Shown here piece after piece: positions 26,974 to 34,304 of a stretch of 64,000 nucleotides of DNA. The notes under the pieces were generated by a model that saw only the letters and a list, made by a program, of their open reading frames with translations, was not told where the DNA came from and did not search any database. This stretch comes from Planctomycetota bacterium (lineage in GTDB: Bacteria > Planctomycetota > UBA1135 > UBA2386), in assembly GCA_020638735.1 (NCBI GenBank), contig JACKHZ010000012.1, positions 248,001 through 312,000 on the forward strand, read 5' to 3'. The position numbers were made by a program, and so were the translations under genes. The first letter of the stretch is position 1. Each line of letters starts with the position of its first letter.

Positions 26974-27591
26974 CTACCGGGCCGTCCCCAGCAAGGTGTC
27001 GAAGACGAAGGTCAGGAAGTCGTTGAGCGGGGCGATGCTGCGCTCGATCTGCATGCGGATGGCTGCGCCTTCCCACAGCATCACGAGCACGTTGGCGAGC
27101 CGGTCCGGGTCGTGCGTCGCGGCGATCTCGCCGGCGGCCTGGCCCTCGCGGACGACCTGCGCGAGCAGCGCCGAGAACAGCTGGTAGGCGCTCTTCACCG
27201 CGGCGTGCACGGGCTCGCTGAGCTGGCCGGTCTCGAGCGCGAGCTTGGGGATCAGGCACTCGACCGTCGGGCCGGTCGCCGAGCACTCGTCGCGGGTGTG
27301 TTCGAAGACGGTGCGCAGGCGCTTCACCGGGCTCATCTTGCGGTCGCCGAGGATCACCCGGAGCTCGTCCAGGTACTCGTCGCGGGCCCGCTCGATCAGC
27401 ACCACGCCGAACTCCTCCTTGGAGCCGAAGTAGTGGTAGAAGGACCCCTTGGGAACGCCGGCCTGGGTCAGGATCTCGGCCAGGCCGGTGCCGTTGAAGC
27501 CCTTCTTGCCGAACAGTTCGGTGCCCGCCTGCAGGATGCGCTCGCGGGTGTCGGCGTCCTTGGCGGTCTGCGGGTTGATCGATGCGCTCAT
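26974..27591 (-). CDS. TetR/AcrR family regulator of the RND operon
   Basis: The protein has 205 residues. The N-terminal HTH is standard: TRERILQAGTELFGKKGFNGTGLAEILTQAGVPKGSFYHYF with the helix pair at residues about 34-53. The C-terminal part (ECSATGPTVECLIPKLALE) resembles regulators that use a reactive cysteine, such as the NemR/AcuR type; Cys at about 104 and 111 could act this way (inference). Palindromes before this gene and before the efflux operon suggest autoregulation and control of the pump. Confidence 0.9.
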   Translation of the reverse strand: MSASINPQTAKDADTRERILQAGTELFGKKGFNGTGLAEILTQAGVPKGSFYHYFGSKEEFGVVLIERARDEYLDELRVILGDRKMSPVKRLRTVFEHTRDECSATGPTVECLIPKLALETGQLSEPVHAAVKSAYQLFSALLAQVVREGQAAGEIAATHDPDRLANVLVMLWEGAAIRMQIERSIAPLNDFLTFVFDTLLGTAR

Positions 27592-27608
27592 CTGGTTGGT
27601 GTCGCGAG

Positions 27609-27647
27609 TAGACCGGTCGGTCTAGACGAGCCGCGCCCGAGAGTCAA
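27609..27647 (-). promoter_or_regulatory. tetR promoter with overlapping operator
   Basis: On the minus strand TTGACT (27647-27642) and TAGACC (27624-27619) are 17 nt apart, a strong -35/-10 pair. The -10 box is the first half of a perfect palindrome, TAGACCG-ac-CGGTCTA (27609-27624). The repressor would sit on the -10 box and start point, the classic arrangement for autorepression. Confidence 0.75.
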
Positions 27648-27651
27648 GCCA

Positions 27652-27734
27652 GGGTTTGGGTAGGGTCCAGTTCATTCCAACAACCCGTCGCCGCCGGGTG
27701 GGGTGTCGGGAGAAACTGGAACCGACCCAACCCG
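27652..27734. repeat. Imperfect inverted repeat after the fused sigma gene
   Basis: The 21-base arm at 27652-27672 matches the reverse complement of 27714-27734 at about 17 positions, with a 41-base loop that holds a further ACCCG/CGGGT pair. It begins 4 nt after the fused sigma gene's stop and has no T tract. It may end that transcript or be a remnant of a small repeat; no gene lies in the 147-base gap. Confidence 0.35.
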
Positions 27735-27738
27735 CGTG

Positions 27739-30700
27739 TCAGCGATCCCAGCTCGACGGCAGCGTCAGCGTCTGCGGCGCGGCGGCGCCGGGGGCCACGG
27801 TCACGGTGCCGACGACGACCGGTTGGTTCTGGAGGGTCTTCCAGCCGCTGAGTTCGGCGAATGCCGAGCGCTGCCCTGTCGTCGTCAGGCTGCGCGGCAT
27901 GGCTTCGAGCGTCAGCGAGGCGGCGACGATCGTCGGCACGCGGACGCGGCCGTGCTCGTCGGCGGTCCATCGCTCGCCGGTGTTGCGTTCGGCTTCCCAC
28001 AGCTCGACGCCGGCGGCGGGCGAGCCGTTGGGGTGCAGCACCGTCAGGTCGAGCGCGCCCAGCTGCACGTCGAGCACGACGTCCTGCTCGCCGGCGCACG
28101 CGACGGCGAAGTGCGGTGTCAGCTGCACCTTCCCGCCGCTCGGCAGACGCCATTCGAAGGACGCGTCGAAGTCGCCGGGGCAACTGGTGAACCGCAGCCG
28201 GCCTTCGCCGTCGGTGCGACCCTCGTTGGTGTCGCGGTAGCGTCCGCCGAGGCTGCTCGGCGCGTGCCGGCCGCGCACCTGCACGAACGTCTTCGCAACC
28301 GGTGTGCCTTCGACGAGGCAGCGCAGCGTGACCGTGGTGCGCGCCAGCGACGACACGTCGAGGTCGCGGTCCAGGACCTCGCCGGCGCGCAGCGTCACCT
28401 GGGCGGCGACGAAGCCGTGGTGCAGCCCGCCGACGCGCACGTGCCAGCCACCGGCCGGCAAGTCGGTGATGGCGAACGAGCCGTCCGCAGCCAGCGGGAA
28501 CGGCAGCTCGAAGAACCGGTGCAGCTTTTCGCCGCGCTCGTCGAGCAGCTCGATGCCGAACGGCTTGACCTCGGTGTTCGTCCTGGGCGCGACGTCCGCG
28601 AGCAGCTCCTGCGCGACCTCCGTCGGCAGCAAGCGTCCGCGCAGCGTCGCACCGCGCGCCATTTCGACGACGAGTGTCTCCGTGCTGTCGAGCCGGATCG
28701 GCTGCACGATGCACGGCGCGAAGCCGTCGCCGGTCAGCCACAGCGCCAGCGCGCCCTTCGGCCCGCGCAGCGTGGCGGTGCCTTCGCGGTCGGTCGTCAC
28801 CTGCTGCAGCTCACGCGTCAGCTCGGGGCCGCTGATCCGGGCGGCGTCGAGCGCAAGCACCTCGGTCCTCGGATTGACGGTGAAGGCGCCTGGATCGATC
28901 AGGCGCATCATGACGTCGGGGGCCGGCTGCCCGCCGCAACGGACCACGACCCGGCGCTCCCGCCGCGGCCCGAGCACGACCGTGCATTCGGTTGTCGTGT
29001 CCTGCGCGACCGTCACCGGGTGGAAGCACGATTCGCACAGCTGCTCGTCCTCGGGCTGCACCAGCACGACCTTGTCGCCGGCCATCACCGGGATCAGGCA
29101 CGAACCGCCGGCGTGCGTGCCCATCGGGATCTGGTCGTTGCCGGACCAGGAGCGCGGATTCATCGCCCGCGCGGCGAAGCGTTCGACCGGCAGGCCGGTG
29201 CGCTCGTCGAGGACGCGCAAGACGATCGCGACGTCCGCGCGCAGCACGATGCGCAGCTGGGCCTGATCGCCGTAGGTCCACTCGGCGTCCGCGAGCTGGA
29301 AGCCGGGGGCGTACGCCCCCAGCCTTCGAGAGCCTTCGCCGAGGCTCGGTTGCGGTTCGAGATCGAACCGTCCGTCCGCGCCCGTCGTGGTCCGGTTCTC
29401 GTCGAGCTGCACGTCCACTCCGGCGATCGGCGTGCCGTCTTCGCGCACGACGAGGCCGTGGCAACGCGGCGGCGGCGGGCCGACGACGACGCGCATCTCG
29501 CGCCGCAGGTCGCCTTCGCCGAGCCGGAGGACGGGGGGCAGCGGCTCGAGAATCTTGCGGTTGCCGCAAATGACGTAGTGCGACATCGGCGGCAGGGCGG
29601 CGTCGAAGGCGAAGCTGCCCGTATCGTCGGTCGTAGCCTTCGACTCGTAGGACAGGAACCTGACCAGCTGCCGCGGGCCGTCGCTGATGCCGCGGATCGC
29701 CAACTCGACTCCTGCCTGCGGCGCGCCTGCGCGATCGACGACGAGCCCGCGAACGTGGCGGGCGAGCGGCACGGTGAGGTCGCCGAGATCGACGCGGTCG
29801 CCGGCCTTGCTGTACCGCAACTGCCCTGAGAGGGGGCTGCGTTCCGGCGCGCTCAGGCGGAGGTCCGGCGTCTCGTCGGCGGTGACCGCCAGCACGAGCT
29901 CGAAGACGCCGTTTTGCCCCGACGTCGTCGCGACGTGCGCGTTGGTCGACCCGTCGACGTGGTGGGTGCGCGCGTCGGCCTGCACACCGGCGAGCGGCGA
30001 ACCCTGTTCGTCGACGCAGCGGCCGGTGATCGTCACGCCGTCGGCCGGAGCGACCGTCGTCGGCGCATCGCTCGGCGGGATCGTGGCGACTTCCTCGCGC
30101 TGCGCGACCGGCGCATCGCCCTGCTCGCTCGCCGCCGCGGCCGCGTCGTCACGAACGCTCTGCTGCGCCATCGCCGGCGGTCGCACGTCGTCACCCGCCG
30201 GCCACAGCCACCACCCGACCAACACCACCGCCGCAGCGGCGACCATCAGCTTGCTCGTCATCAGCAGGATCCCCAGCGTCGTCCAAGTGATGACTCCCGC
30301 CTCCGGCATGCCGAACGCGACGGCGAACGCCGCGCGCCACGAGCCGCGACCGCGATCTTCGTCGTCGAGGCGTTCGCGCAGCATCGCCAGCCCGCGCGCG
30401 AGCCGGCTCTTGACCGTCGCGATCGGCGTCGCCGTACGTTCGGCGATCTGCAGCGGCAGCAGGCCCTCGTAGTAGCGCAGCAGCACCGTGTCCTGGTAGG
30501 GCTGCGGCAACCCGAGCAGCGCCTGGTCGAGCCGTGCGATGGTCTCGCGATGCATCGCCGCATTCAGCGGCGACGGCGAAGGCTCGGCCGCGGCGGTGTG
30601 TTCGCCGGCCACCTGTTCGCGGCGCTTGCGGCGCCATTCGCCGCGGTGGTGCTTCTGCGCGCGGTGGCGCACGACGCCCGACAACCAGCCGAACATCGTC

Positions 30701-30846
30701 GTCACCTGCGCCGGCGGTCGCTGCAGCGCCTGCACTGCGGCCTCCTGGGCGACGTCGTCGGCGTTTCCGGCGCCAACCAGCGCGCGGGCGATGCCCCGCA
30801 GGGCGCGCGCGTGCTGGACCAGTTCTTCGTCGGGGCGGAGGGGCAT
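27739..30846 (-). CDS. Fused ECF sigma factor, membrane helix and CarboxypepD_reg repeats (copy 1)
   Basis: The protein has 1035 residues from the ATG at 30846. Residues 1-165 are a complete ECF sigma module: region 2 (NADDVAQEAAVQAL, MFGWLSGVVRHRAQ) and region 4 (LGLPQPYQDTVLLRYYEGLLPLQIAERTATPIATVKSRLARGL). A basic linker leads to GILLMTSK (192-199) and one membrane helix (about 199-216). A Pro/Ala/Gln-rich stretch follows, then about 800 residues of beta-sandwich repeats of the carboxypeptidase-regulatory type, with a CESC pair in the middle. This would tether the sigma factor to the membrane with a large exported sensor. A paralogue is at 55566-57920. No anti-sigma gene is adjacent. Confidence 0.88.
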   Translation of the reverse strand: MPLRPDEELVQHARALRGIARALVGAGNADDVAQEAAVQALQRPPAQVTTMFGWLSGVVRHRAQKHHRGEWRRKRREQVAGEHTAAAEPSPSPLNAAMHRETIARLDQALLGLPQPYQDTVLLRYYEGLLPLQIAERTATPIATVKSRLARGLAMLRERLDDEDRGRGSWRAAFAVAFGMPEAGVITWTTLGILLMTSKLMVAAAAVVLVGWWLWPAGDDVRPPAMAQQSVRDDAAAAASEQGDAPVAQREEVATIPPSDAPTTVAPADGVTITGRCVDEQGSPLAGVQADARTHHVDGSTNAHVATTSGQNGVFELVLAVTADETPDLRLSAPERSPLSGQLRYSKAGDRVDLGDLTVPLARHVRGLVVDRAGAPQAGVELAIRGISDGPRQLVRFLSYESKATTDDTGSFAFDAALPPMSHYVICGNRKILEPLPPVLRLGEGDLRREMRVVVGPPPPRCHGLVVREDGTPIAGVDVQLDENRTTTGADGRFDLEPQPSLGEGSRRLGAYAPGFQLADAEWTYGDQAQLRIVLRADVAIVLRVLDERTGLPVERFAARAMNPRSWSGNDQIPMGTHAGGSCLIPVMAGDKVVLVQPEDEQLCESCFHPVTVAQDTTTECTVVLGPRRERRVVVRCGGQPAPDVMMRLIDPGAFTVNPRTEVLALDAARISGPELTRELQQVTTDREGTATLRGPKGALALWLTGDGFAPCIVQPIRLDSTETLVVEMARGATLRGRLLPTEVAQELLADVAPRTNTEVKPFGIELLDERGEKLHRFFELPFPLAADGSFAITDLPAGGWHVRVGGLHHGFVAAQVTLRAGEVLDRDLDVSSLARTTVTLRCLVEGTPVAKTFVQVRGRHAPSSLGGRYRDTNEGRTDGEGRLRFTSCPGDFDASFEWRLPSGGKVQLTPHFAVACAGEQDVVLDVQLGALDLTVLHPNGSPAAGVELWEAERNTGERWTADEHGRVRVPTIVAASLTLEAMPRSLTTTGQRSAFAELSGWKTLQNQPVVVGTVTVAPGAAAPQTLTLPSSWDR

Positions 30847-30934
30847 GGCAGGTGGGAATCGAACCGCTGGTCCCCGTGCCCGGCGACGAGGATGCACGGA
30901 ATCGCCATGGTCGCCGCAGCTCCCCGCGTGGGGC

Positions 30935-31249
30935 TCAGGCCGGCTGCAAGCCCCGTCGCGGCCGGCGTTCCCGGCGTTCGCGCAGGAACAGCAGCAGCAC
31001 CATGCCGATCGCGATCACCAGCCACTGGCCGAACAGACGCGGCCACCAGATCGCCCCGTGCCACACGCCTTCGCCGGGCACCCGCACGTGCCCCGGCACG
31101 ATCCACAGCCAGTCGTAGTAGGGCGTCTCGCTCGACACGAGCACGGTGCCGTCGCTGTTGCAGAAGACCCACGGCGGCAACAGCAGCATGCCGGCCATCA
31201 CCGCGAACGAACACCACGCGGTGCGCTCCTGCGCCTTCGAGAACGCCAT
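30935..31249 (-). CDS. Small hypothetical membrane protein
   Basis: The 104-residue protein has two hydrophobic helices, about residues 10-30 (WCSFAVMAGMLLLPPWVF) and 72-88 (GQWLVIAIGMVLLLFL), and a basic tail (RERRERRPRRG) that places the C-terminus in the cytoplasm. The segment between them is polar and Trp-rich. I do not recognise a family. It lies on the same strand as, and 88 nt before, the fused sigma gene. Confidence 0.6.
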   Translation of the reverse strand: MAFSKAQERTAWCSFAVMAGMLLLPPWVFCNSDGTVLVSSETPYYDWLWIVPGHVRVPGEGVWHGAIWWPRLFGQWLVIAIGMVLLLFLRERRERRPRRGLQPA

Positions 31250-31285
31250 GCCGCGTCGGACGGATCGGCGCGGGGGGTCTTCCCG

Positions 31286-32440
31286 CTACTTCTTGTCGGC
31301 TGCCGGCGCCTTGACCATCGGCAGCGACAGCTTCGTCATGCACATCGTGCGCAGCGCCGCCATCACCGGGCCGGCCGTGCCGGTGTTGAACGCGCCGAGC
31401 GCGCCGGTGCCGGACGCGGGGTGCACGTAGAAGAAGGTCACGAACTCGTGCTGGCCGCCGGTGTGCGTCGCGAACGGCGTGTCGCCGTGGCGCTGCACGA
31501 AGAACGTCAGCGCGATGTGCTCGTCGCCCGGGCCGCCGGTCGGCAACAGCGGCTGCCACATGGACTCGAGCGAACGGCGCGCGAGCACGCCGGCAGCGTC
31601 GCCGTCGGCGGCGCCCAGCAAGAAGGCGAGGTAGCGCGCCATGTCGGGCAGCGGCGCGTTGAGGCCGCCGTTGCTGACGGTGATGCCGGTGTCGAAGTCC
31701 GCGCCGAGGTCTTCGACGCGATCGCCGCGCTTGCCGTAGCTGTGCGAGCGGTGCCGCTGCAGGTGGTACGGCGTGACGTCGAAGTAGCTGTGCTGCATGC
31801 CGAGCGGGCGCAGCACGTTCTTGTCCATGTAGACCTCGTAGTCGTCGCCGGACAGCTGCTCGATGGCGCGGCCGAGGAAGACGATGCCCGGGTTGCTGTA
31901 GGAGAACTTCGAGCCCGGCGCGAACTCGACCGCGGTGTAGGGCATCATCGCGACGAGCTGGCTCCACTCGGTCGGTTCGTGCGGATGCCACGGCTGGTCG
32001 CCGCCCCACGGCCACGTGCCGGCGCGGAAGCCGGCGCTGTGCGACATCACCTGCTGCACGGTGATCGCGTCGATCGGGCCGAACGGGTCGTGCGCCTTCT
32101 CGAGCTCGGGCACGAAGTCGACGATCGGCTGGTCGAGGCGCAGCAGGCCGCGGTCGCGCAGCTGCATGACGGCGATGCCGGTCAACGTCTTGGTGCAGCT
32201 CGCCCAGTGGAAGATCGTGTCGCGATCGACGGCGTGTCCGCCGTCGCGGTCGGCCATGCCGTGCGCCTCGAAGCCGAGCACCTCGCCGCCGCGCACGAAC
32301 ATCACGCTGCCGCCGACGACGCCGTGCGCCTCGCACCCGGTGTGCAGCGCCGCGGTCACGTTGCGCCACGCGGCGGCGAAGTCGAACGCGGGTTCCTGCG
32401 GGCAGTTGACGGCGAAGGCGACGGCGAGGGCGGCGAACAT
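31286..32440 (-). CDS. Secreted serine hydrolase of the beta-lactamase/class C family
   Basis: The protein has 384 residues. The N-terminus (MFAALAVAFAVNCPQEP) is a short, weak signal peptide. The class C triad motifs are present: SCTK (Ser81, Lys84), Tyr181-Ser-Asn in FSYSNPG and HTGG at 326-329. GMADRDG and MSHSAGFRAG are also family-typical. Members include esterases, D-aminopeptidases and beta-lactamases; YSN with HTG favours an esterase or peptidase rather than an antibiotic-hydrolysing enzyme. TAGCAT lies 6 nt before the ATG. Confidence 0.87.
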   Translation of the reverse strand: MFAALAVAFAVNCPQEPAFDFAAAWRNVTAALHTGCEAHGVVGGSVMFVRGGEVLGFEAHGMADRDGGHAVDRDTIFHWASCTKTLTGIAVMQLRDRGLLRLDQPIVDFVPELEKAHDPFGPIDAITVQQVMSHSAGFRAGTWPWGGDQPWHPHEPTEWSQLVAMMPYTAVEFAPGSKFSYSNPGIVFLGRAIEQLSGDDYEVYMDKNVLRPLGMQHSYFDVTPYHLQRHRSHSYGKRGDRVEDLGADFDTGITVSNGGLNAPLPDMARYLAFLLGAADGDAAGVLARRSLESMWQPLLPTGGPGDEHIALTFFVQRHGDTPFATHTGGQHEFVTFFYVHPASGTGALGAFNTGTAGPVMAALRTMCMTKLSLPMVKAPAADKK

Positions 32441-32464
32441 GGCCGCATGCTACGCGCGCGTCGC

Positions 32465-33805
32465 TCAGCGGAACCGCTTGCCGATCTTCTCGAGCGCCTT
32501 CTGGCCCTTCTCGCGCCCGTCGCGCAGCGCCGACAGGCTCTGCTCGGCCTCCTTCAGGTCCTTCTTCGACAGGCCGAGCTGCTTGCCGTCCTTGGCCCAG
32601 CCGTCGAGCGCCGCGAGCAGCTCTTCGTTCTCGGTCGCCGGCATCAGGAACGCGTCCTGCACCATCGCCAGGCCGGCCGCGAACGCCTCCTTCGGCTTGT
32701 CGTTGCGCTTGCCCCAGAAGTCCTTCGCGTGCTTCTTCACCGCGTCCTGCTGCTTGTCGAGCACGGACTTCCACGCCGCCGCGAGCTCGTCGGCGGCCGG
32801 CGTGCCGTCGAACAGCCGCAGGAACGCCGGCAGGTGTCCGATCCACGGCGAACCATCGAGCTTCTTCTTGCCGGCGGTCTTGCTGATCGCGGCGGTGTGT
32901 TCGCGCGCGCACGCATCGACCGACTCGATCGCTGCGGTCGCCGCCTTCTGCACCTTGGCGTCGACGCCGTCCGTCTCGAGCGCGCGCGCCGCGACCTCGC
33001 GCAGCGCGACCGGGTCGGCGCCTTCCTTGACGGCGTCGAGGGTCGCGAACGCCGCTGCGAGGCGCGTCGGGTCGGCGGTCGTCATGCCCTCGCACCACGC
33101 CAGCTCCTGTTCGGTCTGCTGCTGCGACGGCCAGTGGTTCCAGCCCTCGAGGCTGCGCAGCCGGGCGTGCGGGTACTTCGCGTCGCGCAGCGCCTCGAGC
33201 GCGCCGACGCTCTGGCCGTACGGCACCACGGGGTCGGCCGTGCCGTGCATCAGCACGATCGCCTGGTGGTGGTGCTTCTTCGACATCGTCGTGCCCATCC
33301 ACATGCCGCTCGCCTGCGCGACCAGGCCCTGCACCTCGTCGGGGAACGCGCCGGCGTAGAACAGCGCGAAGAAGCTGCCCTGGCTGTGGCCGTAGAGATA
33401 CGTCGCGCGCACGGCGAAGGTCTTCTTCAGCTCGGCGTGCAGCGCGTGCAGGCGGTCGAGGTCCTGCTGCGCCTGCAGGAAGTTGAACCCGCCCTGACCG
33501 TTCGACGTCGTGCCGTCGGGGCACACGACGAGGTCGTCGGGGCGGAACTCGCCGGCCTTGTGGTTGGCGAAGCCCCAGCGACGGTCGAGGTTGCTGCCGT
33601 GCAGCACGAACGTCAGGTTGAGCGGCGCGCCGGCATCGTGGTGCTTGGGCAGGTAGTACTGGTAGACGAGTCCGTTGGCGCTCTTCCACTCGTAGACCTT
33701 GCCCTTGGCGTCGGCGTCGGGCGCGTGTTCGGGAGCCTGCGCGGCGAGGGGGAGCGTGAGCAGGGACAGCAGCGCGAGCGCGACGCGGGGTGCGGCAGGG
33801 GCCAT
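32465..33805 (-). CDS. Secreted alpha/beta hydrolase with a helical C-terminal extension
   Basis: The 446-residue protein has a signal peptide ending near AAQA (residue 24). The hydrolase domain has the oxyanion segment FVLHGSNLDRR and the nucleophile elbow GHSQGS with Ser141. HGTADPVVPY carries the acidic residue and GWNHWP the His. It resembles PHB-depolymerase or dienelactone-hydrolase-like esterases. From about residue 240 a long Lys/Glu/Ala-rich helical region follows that I cannot assign. TACGAT lies 6 nt before the ATG, supporting this start. Confidence 0.8.
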   Translation of the reverse strand: MAPAAPRVALALLSLLTLPLAAQAPEHAPDADAKGKVYEWKSANGLVYQYYLPKHHDAGAPLNLTFVLHGSNLDRRWGFANHKAGEFRPDDLVVCPDGTTSNGQGGFNFLQAQQDLDRLHALHAELKKTFAVRATYLYGHSQGSFFALFYAGAFPDEVQGLVAQASGMWMGTTMSKKHHHQAIVLMHGTADPVVPYGQSVGALEALRDAKYPHARLRSLEGWNHWPSQQQTEQELAWCEGMTTADPTRLAAAFATLDAVKEGADPVALREVAARALETDGVDAKVQKAATAAIESVDACAREHTAAISKTAGKKKLDGSPWIGHLPAFLRLFDGTPAADELAAAWKSVLDKQQDAVKKHAKDFWGKRNDKPKEAFAAGLAMVQDAFLMPATENEELLAALDGWAKDGKQLGLSKKDLKEAEQSLSALRDGREKGQKALEKIGKRFR

Positions 33806-33852
33806 CGGCGCATCGTAGCCCAGCGGCGGAGACGCCGCCCGACGCCGCGCCG

Positions 33853-34206
33853 TCAGGTCACCTTGCGCACGAACTCAGACTTGAGCGACATCTGGCCCAT
33901 GCCGTCCAGCTTGCAGTCGATGTCGTGGTCGCCGTCGACCAGCTTGATGTTGCGGCCCTTGGTGCCGACCTTGATCACCGAGGAGCTGCCGCGCACCTTG
34001 AGGTCCTTGATGACGGTCACCGTGTCGCCGTCCTGCAGCACGTTGCCGCTGGCGTCCTTGACGACCTTGGCCGTCTCTTCGGGTTCGGCGGCTGCCGCGG
34101 CTTCGCCGTCACGCCACTCGTGCGCGCACTCCGGGCAGGTGAAGACGTCGCGGTCGAGGTAGGTGTAGCTCGACGAGCACTTGGGGCAGGGCGGCAGATC
34201 GCTCAT
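33853..34206 (-). CDS. PhnA/YjdM-type zinc-ribbon protein
   Basis: The 117-residue protein matches the PhnA (YjdM) family at its usual length. The N-terminal zinc ribbon has CPKC (Cys7, Cys10) and CPEC (Cys24, Cys27), followed by an Ala/Glu linker and the PhnA domain: VVKDASGNVLQDGDTVTVIKDLKV, GTKGRNIKLV and MGQMSLKSEFVRK. The family was named from the phosphonate operon but is not required for phosphonate use; its role is unknown. No phosphonate genes are near. Confidence 0.92.
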   Translation of the reverse strand: MSDLPPCPKCSSSYTYLDRDVFTCPECAHEWRDGEAAAAAEPEETAKVVKDASGNVLQDGDTVTVIKDLKVRGSSSVIKVGTKGRNIKLVDGDHDIDCKLDGMGQMSLKSEFVRKVT

Positions 34207-34304
34207 GGTGGGGGAGCCACGATGGGGACGAGCGCCGCAGATTCAAGCCGGCTCATCGGCGTAGCTGCAGGCGTCCGCCCGCGCCCCTCACCCGATGCCT
34301 GAGA

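Noticed and set aside
30846..30930. A tRNA-like GGTTCGATTCCCACC on the minus strand upstream of the fused sigma gene
   Set aside because: It resembles a T arm, but the stem does not pair, and no acceptor or anticodon arm can be folded from the surrounding bases. It is coding or leader sequence.
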